35,260 nt of DNA from Nitrososphaerota archaeon (GTDB lineage: Archaea; Thermoproteota; Nitrososphaeria; Nitrososphaerales; Gagatemarchaeaceae). Positions within the stretch are counted from its first letter, which is position 1. Each line of letters begins with the position of its first letter. Under the pieces are notes generated by a model. That model did no database searches, was not told the origin of the DNA, and was given only the letters and a program-made list of their open reading frames with translations. The stretch is taken from the NCBI GenBank assembly GCA_029785375.1, contig JAFLZV010000007.1, positions 1 to 35,260 on the forward strand. The letters are read 5' to 3'. This document shows, piece after piece, positions 16,150 through 22,783 of the stretch. A program made the translations under genes and the position numbers.

Positions 16150-16815
16150 CTATAGAGGGTACGCCATTGCCCGGGCAGGAGCCCCGTCGCACCCCCCGAT
16201 CTTTATGGGGAGGCAGACGAAGAAGACGCGCCTTCCCACCAGCCCCGCAAGCCCTTCGGCGAGCGACTCGATGATAGGTATCCCGTGCGACAGAAGGGTC
16301 AGGTGCGCCACCGGGCGGGGAGCACCGAACCCCTCGACCGAAAGATAGTCGATCCCGACCGCCTTGACCCTCTTCTTCACCAGCCAGTCGGCGGCGTCCC
16401 CTCCGAGGTAGGTGTACCTCCGCCTCGCCTTGGGGTCGCGCCACCTCCTGCTGAATCCTGTGTAGATCAGGACTACGTCCCCCGCCCGGGCTGACGAAGC
16501 ATGCCGTTGGAGGTCGGAGCCGGCTATGGCGGACCCCGGGGGCAGGTCGGACACGTCGACCACCTCCGCTTCCCCTACAAAGCTTTCGACAGAAAGCTCG
16601 TCTAGCGCCTTCCCTCCCTTGACGAAGTGGGCGGGAGCGTCGACGTGCGTCCCCGTATGCGACCCTAGCCTCATGACAGAAAGGTTGACTCCGTCCTTTG
16701 CGAGCGTCTTGTACTTCGAGATCCTCGGGACCGCGTCGCCCACGTAGAACGTCATGCCGTTTTCGATGGTCTGGGTGAGGTCCACCGCGCTCCCCGTGCT
16801 GACCGTCACTGACAT
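16150..16815 (-). CDS. Cyclase/kynurenine-formamidase-family metal hydrolase
   Basis: A 221-residue protein of the cyclase family (kynurenine formamidase, isatin hydrolase). The family metal-binding signature is plain: HTGTHVDAPAHF, followed by VGIDYLSVEGFGAP and the C-terminal LPIKIGGCDGAPARA. Members hydrolyse amide, ester or ring bonds using zinc or manganese. It is the first gene of a run with KDG aldolase and gluconate dehydratase; its stop is followed directly by the ribosome binding site of the aldolase. This position suggests a sugar-acid substrate, for instance gluconolactone, since the route lacks a recognisable lactonase here. That is inference only. ATG at 16815 is chosen because a GTATTAC box sits about 26 nt upstream; a longer open frame to 17061 overlaps the divergent glycosidase. 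Confidence 0.82.
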   Translation of the reverse strand: MSVTVSTGSAVDLTQTIENGMTFYVGDAVPRISKYKTLAKDGVNLSVMRLGSHTGTHVDAPAHFVKGGKALDELSVESFVGEAEVVDVSDLPPGSAIAGSDLQRHASSARAGDVVLIYTGFSRRWRDPKARRRYTYLGGDAADWLVKKRVKAVGIDYLSVEGFGAPRPVAHLTLLSHGIPIIESLAEGLAGLVGRRVFFVCLPIKIGGCDGAPARAMAYPL

Positions 16816-16888
16816 GGAAGCGCAGGCCCGGAGACAGGTAATACGCCTTTTCGCGGAACGAAATACGTAAGAGAAACTGAACCCTGAG

Positions 16889-18001
16889 TTGAGCGTGGAC
16901 CTTATGCGGAGGTTCTCGTTCGGGGTGAATCTCGACGACACCTGGAGGTATTCGGGGGTGTCTGAGCCGAAGTCGATTATCTTTCCGCACCTGCTTTCCC
17001 TGAGCCTTAGAGAAAGAGATGGATTCGAGAAGGTAGAGGAAGCCACCATCAAGCTGCGCAACCAGGCGATACCTCAGGACGAAGCCGACAGGGCTTCGCT
17101 CGCCCTCGCTGACAGCCTTCGGTCCATAGGTGCTGACTTCGTCAGATGCTGGTTCCCATGGAGGTTCTTTGAACCGGTCCCCGTCCCCGAGGCCGACCTT
17201 GGCTCGCTGCTTGACTCGGGGTACGAGAGATGGCCGACTGACGAGTTGGTCAGGGCCCTCCTTGAACAGGGCATATCCGTCCTGCCCGTACTCGCCTGCG
17301 GTTACGAGCGCATGCTGCCGCACGGGCTGAGCCCGGACGCGGGAGAAGAAGAGTACCTGAAGAGGGCCGAGACACATGCGAGGGCGCTGGTCAGGCACTA
17401 CAGGGGGAAGGTCAGCACCTGGCAGATAGAGAACGAGCCCAACTGGTGGGCGATGCACGAGGTGGGAGGGTGGCGCACGGGGGCGTCCTGGCTCGAGGGG
17501 CCGGGCTTCAGGGACGCGCTCCTCAAAGTCCTCAACGACGCGGTCCACGAAGAGGACCCGCAGGCCACGACCATGACCAACCTCGAGGGTGACGAGGAGA
17601 AGCTGGAGGTAGCGGAGTTCGCGAAATACTGCGACATCGTGGGACTAGACTTCTACCCGAACTACAAAGCTTCGGAACCCGTCGACGCGGCGGTGATCAG
17701 GAGGGCTCAGGACGTGTCCAAGGAGACCGGCAAGCCGGTGATGATCGCGGAGACAGGATATCCGAGCGGGCCGTCGCTGCTTGGTTACAGTGAAAAGAAG
17801 CAGGCGGACTACGTCGAAGGGGCCATGAGAGAGGCATTCTCCCTGGAGGGAGTCACGGGCATAGGCATCTGGAGGTACCTCGACACCTCCTGGTCTTCGT
17901 TCCCGCCGCAGGAGAACCACTTCGGGCTGATAGACGAGAAGGAGGGCCCGAAGAAAGCCTGGTACAGATACGGCGAAGCCCTGAAGGAGCTGAAGGGCTA
18001 A
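16889..18001 (+). CDS. Clan GH-A glycoside hydrolase (TIM barrel), family unassigned
   Basis: A 370-residue retaining glycosidase of clan GH-A. The acid/base is Glu183 in TWQIENEPNWW and the nucleophile is Glu288 in VMIAETGYPS. Other barrel-strand features are FVRCWFPWRFFEP (84-96), VLPVLACGY and DIVGLDFYPNY. Between them they place it near GH5/GH39/GH53-like enzymes, but I cannot assign the family or the sugar. There is no signal peptide, so it is probably cytoplasmic. The start is TTG at 16889; an in-frame ATG at 16904 is a good alternative. It is divergent from the cyclase gene with 73 bp between, and tRNA-Ala follows 58 bp downstream. It probably feeds monosaccharides to the adjacent oxidative pathway. 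Confidence 0.82.
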   Translation: MSVDLMRRFSFGVNLDDTWRYSGVSEPKSIIFPHLLSLSLRERDGFEKVEEATIKLRNQAIPQDEADRASLALADSLRSIGADFVRCWFPWRFFEPVPVPEADLGSLLDSGYERWPTDELVRALLEQGISVLPVLACGYERMLPHGLSPDAGEEEYLKRAETHARALVRHYRGKVSTWQIENEPNWWAMHEVGGWRTGASWLEGPGFRDALLKVLNDAVHEEDPQATTMTNLEGDEEKLEVAEFAKYCDIVGLDFYPNYKASEPVDAAVIRRAQDVSKETGKPVMIAETGYPSGPSLLGYSEKKQADYVEGAMREAFSLEGVTGIGIWRYLDTSWSSFPPQENHFGLIDEKEGPKKAWYRYGEALKELKG

Positions 18002-18025
18002 GGGGTCTGGGGTAGGGCTTCAATT

Positions 18026-18033
18026 CTTTTAAC
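18026..18033 (+). promoter_or_regulatory. TATA-like promoter of tRNA-Ala
   Basis: CTTTTAAC is centred 30 nt upstream of the tRNA 5' end. Core sequence and distance are the same as upstream of tRNA-Gly at 1226-1235. Confidence 0.6.
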
Positions 18034-18087
18034 TGCAGGTTCCCAGGCAGGGCCCAAGAGGGCCGGTCGTCTAGTCTGGTAGGATAC

Positions 18088-18103
18088 AGCGGAGCGCGTC
18101 CAG
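18088..18103 (+). other. tRNA-Ala intron 1, 16 nt at position 27/28 (non-canonical BHB)
   Basis: A complete bulge-helix-bulge. GGAT (18082-85) pairs with GTCC (18098-101); each strand is followed by a 3-nt bulge (ACA and AGT), and the intron is closed by GCG/CGC around GAG. Cutting after the second bulge base removes 16 nt and creates the anticodon stem CTCCC. Position 27/28 is non-canonical. Confidence 0.87.
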
Positions 18104-18113
18104 TCCCTTGGCA

Positions 18114-18126
18114 AAGAAATCCAGAC
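18114..18126 (+). other. tRNA-Ala intron 2, 13 nt at canonical position 37/38
   Basis: TTGG (18108-111) pairs with CCAG (18121-124), with bulges CAA and ACT, flanked by the exon helix CTCCC/GGGAG. That helix exists only after intron 1 has been removed, so intron 1 is probably cut first. A competing stem (CCAGTC with GACTGG) joins sequences of both introns in the unspliced form. Confidence 0.85.
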
Positions 18127-18166
18127 TGGGAGAGGTCGGGGGTCCAAATCCCCCCCGGTCCACCTT

Positions 18167-19087
18167 TCACTTCGGGTGCGACTGACCGATGATCTCTTTG
18201 TACCCCAGGTAGAGGTTCCCGAACCCGATCACCCCCACGGTGAGGAGGACTAGAACCGTCGCGACGCCTACCGAATTCAGGTTGGGGATGGGGTTCCCGG
18301 TGCTCAAGGCCAGGTTGCCCAGGACTGGGAAGCCGACCACCAACCCCCCGATTATCGCAAACGCAATCCCGCCGAGATAGAGCGTCCGGGCAGCGGCAGA
18401 GCGGCCGACATATTTGATCTGCCCGGCGGTGAGCTTCTTCAACCTCATTATGTTAGCGAAGACGGAACCCAGTATCACCTGCATAATCATGGTCCCTATC
18501 CCGAAGGAAGTCCCTACGAGGGCGGCGTAGAATATGTTCGGCATCTGGGGCGCAAGTATGAAGACGATCACGCTCGCATAGGCTCCGAGTCCCCACCCCG
18601 CTATGAAGCCATGAACGGTGGCGAGTTTCAGGGGCACGGGCTTGGGCCCGTCCTCCGCCTCGTGCATTGGGACCCGCTCCGCCTGGGCCGTGTGGTGCTG
18701 GTCGCCCCCAAGGAGGCGGTCCAGGGGGACATGAATGTCCGAGCCTTTGAGCAGATAGTAGCCGGCGAGAAGCATCCCTATCCCTACGAGCACGTAGATG
18801 TAACCTTCGAGGTTGTAGGCCTCGTATATCGCAGCGAGCCCGGCGAACCCCATCGCCGCCAAGATCGTTCGCTGGATGGTAAATCCACCGGAGAACATGA
18901 AGCCGGCCCTCATCCCTCCTCTTGAGCTGTAGCTGCCAATCGAGTAGCTGAACGTTATCGGCCATGTGTGCTCGTCTGGGGTCAGTCCATGGAGCATCCC
19001 GAGGACCACGGCTATGCCCAAGATCGCTGGAACCGCAAGCCCTGACGCAGGATGAAGGAGCGAGCCCAGGTCAAACATGCCTGGCAC
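18167..19087 (-). CDS. Membrane metal transporter, NicO/UreH-like (probable Ni/Co)
   Basis: A 306-residue integral membrane protein with about 6-8 transmembrane helices. An early helix carries HGLTPDEH (His33, Asp38, His40), close to the HX4DH metal signature of nickel/cobalt transporters and NicO/RcnA/UreH-type proteins. A cytoplasmic or loop region near the middle is rich in His and acidic residues (GGDQHHTAQ, MHEAEDG), a common trait of divalent-metal transporters. The gene starts inside the end of the DtxR-like regulator gene (17-nt overlap), so both are one operon and the transporter is probably controlled by that regulator. The metal and the direction of transport are inferred; iron or manganese are alternatives. 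Confidence 0.75.
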   Translation of the reverse strand: MPGMFDLGSLLHPASGLAVPAILGIAVVLGMLHGLTPDEHTWPITFSYSIGSYSSRGGMRAGFMFSGGFTIQRTILAAMGFAGLAAIYEAYNLEGYIYVLVGIGMLLAGYYLLKGSDIHVPLDRLLGGDQHHTAQAERVPMHEAEDGPKPVPLKLATVHGFIAGWGLGAYASVIVFILAPQMPNIFYAALVGTSFGIGTMIMQVILGSVFANIMRLKKLTAGQIKYVGRSAAARTLYLGGIAFAIIGGLVVGFPVLGNLALSTGNPIPNLNSVGVATVLVLLTVGVIGFGNLYLGYKEIIGQSHPK

Positions 19088-19496
19088 CTACCGGAATCGG
19101 CCTCCCGTGGGGGCACTTCTCTGGATGGCTCAGGTGAGCACAAAGCTTCTCCAGGTCGGCCTCGTCAATCGGAATCGCCATGGATGATGAGACCCTGCAG
19201 GCCTCCTCCAGCGGCAGGCCGTTCCTGACCAGCACCGTCTCGATGAGACGGTGGGTCCTGGTCGCCCTTTTGAAACAGTCAGCCCCCTCCTTTGACAGCC
19301 TGTAGCCGCTCGGCCCCTTCTCGACCAGATCCATGCCCATCAGTTTGGCCAGGAACTGAAGCGCAGTCGGAGGGGCTATCTTCATCGTGACGGCGACGTC
19401 CTTCACCCTAGCCGGCCAGCCGTCGGAAGACAGGGAGTGGACCGACTCCAAGCAGTCCATCTCTCTTCGGCTGAGAGCCAGGCTCACGTTAGACAT
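19071..19496 (-). CDS. DtxR/MntR-family metal-dependent repressor
   Basis: A 141-residue regulator with an N-terminal winged helix (about 8-75; recognition region PPTALQFLAKL) and the DtxR dimerisation/metal domain (HRLIETVLVRNG, then HPEKCPHGRPIP). Of the usual metal ligands, His82, Glu86 and Cys100 are in place, but the expected Glu-His pair after the cysteine is replaced by Ser (EACRVSSSM). Extra candidates cluster near the end: Cys119, His121, His124, Cys128 and His130. This suggests a different metal preference from iron or manganese DtxR, in line with the co-transcribed NicO-like transporter. ATG at 19496 is chosen because a TATA box lies about 29 nt upstream, which would make the transcript leaderless or nearly so. 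Confidence 0.85.
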   Translation of the reverse strand: MSNVSLALSRREMDCLESVHSLSSDGWPARVKDVAVTMKIAPPTALQFLAKLMGMDLVEKGPSGYRLSKEGADCFKRATRTHRLIETVLVRNGLPLEEACRVSSSMAIPIDEADLEKLCAHLSHPEKCPHGRPIPVGARHV

Positions 19497-19517
19497 GACC
19501 TAATCAGGTTAGGTTAT
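19495..19517 (-). promoter_or_regulatory. Operator palindrome of the DtxR-like repressor
   Basis: ACCTAA-TCAGG-TTAGGT (19498-19514) is a perfect 6-bp inverted repeat. With one mismatch it extends to 23 bp, beginning ATGACC and ending GGTTAT. The half-site resembles the TTAGGTTAG half of known DtxR boxes. It sits between the TATA box and the regulator's start codon, so binding would block transcription start: the layout expected for autoregulation together with the transporter. Confidence 0.72.
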
Positions 19518-19520
19518 GAC

Positions 19521-19529
19521 TAATATAAA
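19521..19529 (-). promoter_or_regulatory. TATA box of the regulator-transporter operon
   Basis: On the minus strand TTTATATTA is centred about 29 nt upstream of the ATG at 19496, next to the operator palindrome. This predicts a transcript beginning at or just before the start codon. Confidence 0.65.
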
Positions 19530-19565
19530 CGTGCCGCTGGCACATGCCGGCGGTTGATCAGACCG

Positions 19566-20876
19566 CTACTCCAACGCTCCCTCGTCTGGGCTGGTGGGCG
19601 TCGGGATACGGCTCACCACCCCGACGGCTGCGAAGACGAACACTGCGGCTAGGATGAATGTGAGGTAGTAGCCGTCTGACAGGATGGAGACGGAGATGAA
19701 CCCTGAGGCGAAGGCGCCGAGCATCGCCGCTATGCCGACGACTGCGGAGTATACACCCAAGGCGGCCCCGGCGCCCTTGCTTTGGATGGTTGTGAACATC
19801 ATCGTGTTGGCGGAGGTGTAGTAGACGGCGAAGGCCACTCCGCTTGCCAAGGGGTAGAAGATGAGGACTGGAAACACGAAGTATGGGTCGCGGACGAAAA
19901 GGGCCGCCGCACCGACCGCGAGGTACATCCACCCCCGGAGCATCAGCCCCTGTATCGACGTGGTGGTGAGGCTTCGGGAACTGACGTATTTTCCAGCGAC
20001 CCTGAACGCCAGCGTCTGGACCGCCATCCCTGCCAGGATCACCCCGAACACCTCTGCCTTGGACGATGTGAACAGGTACATGGCCGGGACGAAGGAGGTG
20101 TTGAACAACCCGCTTGAGACATAGAAGAGTATGGTAGACATGTAGAACAGGGGACGGCTCCTTGTCAGCGTCGATCTGATTCCTCTGAAGGCACGCTCGA
20201 AGTCGGAGAGAGTGGGAATCGCAACAAAGAACACCGGGTTCGTCAGGAGGCGGGTGAAGAAGCTCGGCCGCCTCCTCGCCAGGGTCTCCCTTTCTAGGAC
20301 GAATGGAGGCTCCTTGATCATAACGAGGGCGAGGACCGCTGACACCAGCGATAAGGCACCCATGGGGACGAAGAGGAGGACGAGTTGGTCCGGAAGGGCC
20401 CCAGCCCAGATGGTCCCTACGACGTATCCTCCGACGTTGCCCACGCTTGAAATCATGGAGAGCCTCGCGAAAGCGTTCGCCCATCTGCTCTTCGACTCCG
20501 TCTCCATTATCAGGAGGTTCATGGGGGTCGCCGAAGCGAAGGAGACGAACGATATCATGCCGTAGATTGCGATCGTCCCTCCAGCCGAGCCGACGAAGTA
20601 GAAGGACGCTAGGAGCGCGGCTGTCAGAGAGTAGCTCAGCGCCACCAGCGCCCTTCTCTTGTGGAGTCGGTCTATGGCCAGCCCCCAGAAGAGCGCCGCC
20701 GGGATGCTTATGCCGTTGTAGACCGCGGACGCCAGGCCTCCATAGATGGTCCCGAGGGTCTGGCCGTTGAGCTCCACGAGGTAGAGCAGCACCATTGTCC
20801 CCAGCGGGCCCGTGGCGAAGGAGACAGGGAAGACGCTGTACAGCCACCTGTCGTGCTTGGCTTTCGGTTGCGCCAT
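19566..20876 (-). CDS. Major facilitator superfamily permease
   Basis: A 436-residue membrane protein with about 12 transmembrane helices in two halves joined by a basic loop (LERETLARRRPSFFTRLL and following). The short loop after the second helix has AIDRLHKRRALVALSY, a form of the MFS signature between helices 2 and 3. Substrate is unknown; nothing beyond family membership can be read. The start ATG at 20876 follows a strong GGGGGGAGGGC ribosome binding site. A longer frame reaching 21098 runs into the divergent methyltransferase gene and is not used. It ends 69 bp from the DtxR operon promoter and is divergent from the ribosomal cluster. Confidence 0.85.
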   Translation of the reverse strand: MAQPKAKHDRWLYSVFPVSFATGPLGTMVLLYLVELNGQTLGTIYGGLASAVYNGISIPAALFWGLAIDRLHKRRALVALSYSLTAALLASFYFVGSAGGTIAIYGMISFVSFASATPMNLLIMETESKSRWANAFARLSMISSVGNVGGYVVGTIWAGALPDQLVLLFVPMGALSLVSAVLALVMIKEPPFVLERETLARRRPSFFTRLLTNPVFFVAIPTLSDFERAFRGIRSTLTRSRPLFYMSTILFYVSSGLFNTSFVPAMYLFTSSKAEVFGVILAGMAVQTLAFRVAGKYVSSRSLTTTSIQGLMLRGWMYLAVGAAALFVRDPYFVFPVLIFYPLASGVAFAVYYTSANTMMFTTIQSKGAGAALGVYSAVVGIAAMLGAFASGFISVSILSDGYYLTFILAAVFVFAAVGVVSRIPTPTSPDEGALE

Positions 20877-20964
20877 GCCCTCCCCCCAGCGCTTCGGTTC
20901 ATCTGTTTTGCACCGAAAGGACCTCGTGGAAGACTGAATTAGCGCCTGGAGGGGCCAAGCTCCG

Positions 20965-21786
20965 ATGGCGCGCCCCCACAGGCTCACGGCGGTTTCGATA
21001 CCGGACACGGTCCTTGAAGAAAAGGAGTCCCCCAGGGAGAAGACGGCGAAGCTGGGTGTGATCGCGAGGGCCTGCGCGATATACGGGGTGGACGTCATCG
21101 AGGTCTTCAGGGACCCCCGCGGAAGGGGAGAGGGGATTGAGATCCGCAGGGTCTTGGAGTACCTCGAGACCCCGCAGTATCTCAGGAAGAGGATCTACCC
21201 CATGAACGAGTCGCTGAAGTATGCCGGCATCCTCCCTCCCCTCAGGATCCCTTCGCACAAACCGAAGGTCCCGATTGGCTCCATCTCGGTAGGCGAAACG
21301 AGGGAGGGGGTCGCCAACGCGGACGGAACGGTGGATGTCGGGCTCGAAGCGCCCGCAAGGCTTCTCGGGGAGGCGGTCCCAGGAAGCAGGGTGACGGTCA
21401 GGATTTCATCGGTGGCCCCCCTCGAGGCAAGGAAGGCGGGGCCAGACGAATTGCAGGAATATTGGGGGTACAGGGTGGAGACAGGGTCGCTGAGCCGGGT
21501 TACTTCAGACGACAGGTTTGACGTCAAGGTGGCGACTTCGAGGCTCGGCACGCCTCTGGAGGAGGCGCTGGGTCCGCTGAAGGGCGCCCTCGGACAGGCG
21601 AAGGGGGTGAAGCTGGTATTCGGTTCGCCGTCGAGGGGGCTCCCTGACATCTTCGGGGACGAGATGTCCAAGTTCGATTTCGTGGTCAACCTCTATCCGC
21701 GTCAGGAAGTGAAGACCGTGAGGACGGAGGAGGCGATCTTTGCCGGACTTGGGCTTGTGAGCATCCTTTCAGTCGGGAAAGCTTAA
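20965..21786 (+). CDS. SPOUT-class RNA methyltransferase (archaeal DUF171 family)
   Basis: A 273-residue protein of the archaeal SPOUT/DUF171 family, predicted RNA (uridine) methyltransferases using S-adenosylmethionine. It starts with VSIPDTVLEEKESPREKTAKLG, has an inserted OB-like segment (VGETREGVANADGTVDVGL, about 110-130), and ends with the trefoil-knot region: VFGSPSRGLPDIFG, then VNLYPRQEVKTVRTEEAIFAGL. The position directly before rpl3 is typical in archaea, and this family is thought to act on rRNA. ATG at 20965 is preceded by GGAGGGG. There are 46 bp to rpl3. Confidence 0.85.
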   Translation: MARPHRLTAVSIPDTVLEEKESPREKTAKLGVIARACAIYGVDVIEVFRDPRGRGEGIEIRRVLEYLETPQYLRKRIYPMNESLKYAGILPPLRIPSHKPKVPIGSISVGETREGVANADGTVDVGLEAPARLLGEAVPGSRVTVRISSVAPLEARKAGPDELQEYWGYRVETGSLSRVTSDDRFDVKVATSRLGTPLEEALGPLKGALGQAKGVKLVFGSPSRGLPDIFGDEMSKFDFVVNLYPRQEVKTVRTEEAIFAGLGLVSILSVGKA

Positions 21787-21832
21787 GTGCGAACCGCAAA
21801 ACGGGCCTCTGGAAAGGAAGGTTTAGCGTGAG

Positions 21833-22783
21833 TTGGGTCATAGGAAGCATTCCGCGCCCCGTAGAGGTAGCCTTGCATACAGGCCCAGAGGACGCGCCAA
21901 GAGCTTCGTCCCCAGGGTGAGGACCTGGCCGAAGGTCGAAGGAGACAAGCCGACCCTCTTAGGATTCCCTGGGTACAAAGCCGGGACCGCCCACGTCATA
22001 ACAGTGGATGACAGGGCGAAGACCCCCAACTTCGGCAAGCCTCTGTTCAACATCTCGAGCGTCCTCGCCCTCCCAGACGCCCAGGTGGTCGGGCTGAGGC
22101 TCTACAGGCACGAAAACGGGGCGGACCGGGCGATAGCAGACGTAAAGCAGGCCGGCCAGACTGCAGACAAGATTCCCCTGGACCGGGCCAACAAGGTCGC
22201 CGCGGTTGTCTCCTCTGTCCCCAGCGATGTCGGGCTCTCGCAGAAGAAGGCCGTGATAATGGAAGTGGGCGTGTCCGGCGGGGACCTGAAGGCGCAGGCC
22301 GAGTTCGTCCTCTCTTTGGTGGGGAAGAAGGCGAAGTTCACAGATGCTTTCAAGGCAGGGATGTACGTGGACGTCCTCGGGATCACGAAGGGGAAAGGGT
22401 ACGAGGGGCCCATAACCAGATTCGGAGTCAAGCGGAAACAGCACAAGTCCAGGAAGACCGTCAGGGCTGTGGGAGTGATAGGCCCATGGCACCCGGCGGC
22501 CGTGATGTACACCATCGCGAGGGCAGGCCAGATGGGGTTCCACCAGAGGACCGAGTCGGGGAAGAGGATTCTTCTCGTCGGGGACGCGTCCAAGAGCCCC
22601 ATTACCCCCCAAGGGGGTTTCGGGCACTTCGGGGTCGTGAGCGGAGATTACGCGGTAGTGAGAGGCTCGGTGCCTGGACCTGCGAGCAGATTCGTGATGG
22701 TAAGGATGAGGGCAAGAGGGTTCACAAAGAACCAGAACCCGCCTCAGGTCATAGAGGTCAGCACCATGGCGAGGAAGCCATGA
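21833..22783 (+). CDS. rpl3: 50S ribosomal protein L3 (uL3)
   Basis: A 316-residue archaeal/eukaryotic-type L3. The N-terminus GHRKHSAPRRGSLAYRPRGRAKS and later GKGYEGPITRFGVKRKQHKSRKT and GPWHPAAVMYT are diagnostic. The tip region GQMGFHQRTE (reaching towards the peptidyl-transferase centre) is present. The start is TTG at 21833, the only one giving the conserved N-terminus. The stop overlaps the ATG of rpl4 (ATGA). Confidence 0.96.
   Translation: MGHRKHSAPRRGSLAYRPRGRAKSFVPRVRTWPKVEGDKPTLLGFPGYKAGTAHVITVDDRAKTPNFGKPLFNISSVLALPDAQVVGLRLYRHENGADRAIADVKQAGQTADKIPLDRANKVAAVVSSVPSDVGLSQKKAVIMEVGVSGGDLKAQAEFVLSLVGKKAKFTDAFKAGMYVDVLGITKGKGYEGPITRFGVKRKQHKSRKTVRAVGVIGPWHPAAVMYTIARAGQMGFHQRTESGKRILLVGDASKSPITPQGGFGHFGVVSGDYAVVRGSVPGPASRFVMVRMRARGFTKNQNPPQVIEVSTMARKP

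Larger units (their letters stand above)
18060..18162 (+). tRNA. tRNA-Ala(GGC) with two introns
   Basis: The acceptor stem GGGCCGG/CCGGTCC contains the G3-U70 wobble that marks alanine tRNA, and the discriminator is A. The D stem is GTCT/GGAT with loop AGTCTGGTA. The T arm is GGGGG-TCCAAAT-CCCCC. The 103-nt gene is about 29 nt too long. Removing 18088-18103 and 18114-18126 gives a perfect anticodon stem CTCCC/GGGAG with loop TTGGCAT (anticodon GGC) and variable loop AGGTC. The mature length is then 74 nt. ACC but not CCA is encoded (T follows), so the terminal A must be added. A TATA-like box lies 30 nt upstream. The gene is convergent with the metal transporter gene, with 4 bp between. Confidence 0.92.

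Noticed and set aside
15941-17548. A 535-codon open frame on the minus strand
   Set aside because: It runs across the KDG aldolase, cyclase and glycosidase genes in a wrong frame, and its protein is Arg/Pro/Gly-rich without any motif. It is a by-product of high GC.
19558-20847. A 429-codon open frame on the minus strand
   Set aside because: It is a frame-shifted shadow of the MFS permease, with Arg/His/Pro-rich translation and no hydrophobic helices.
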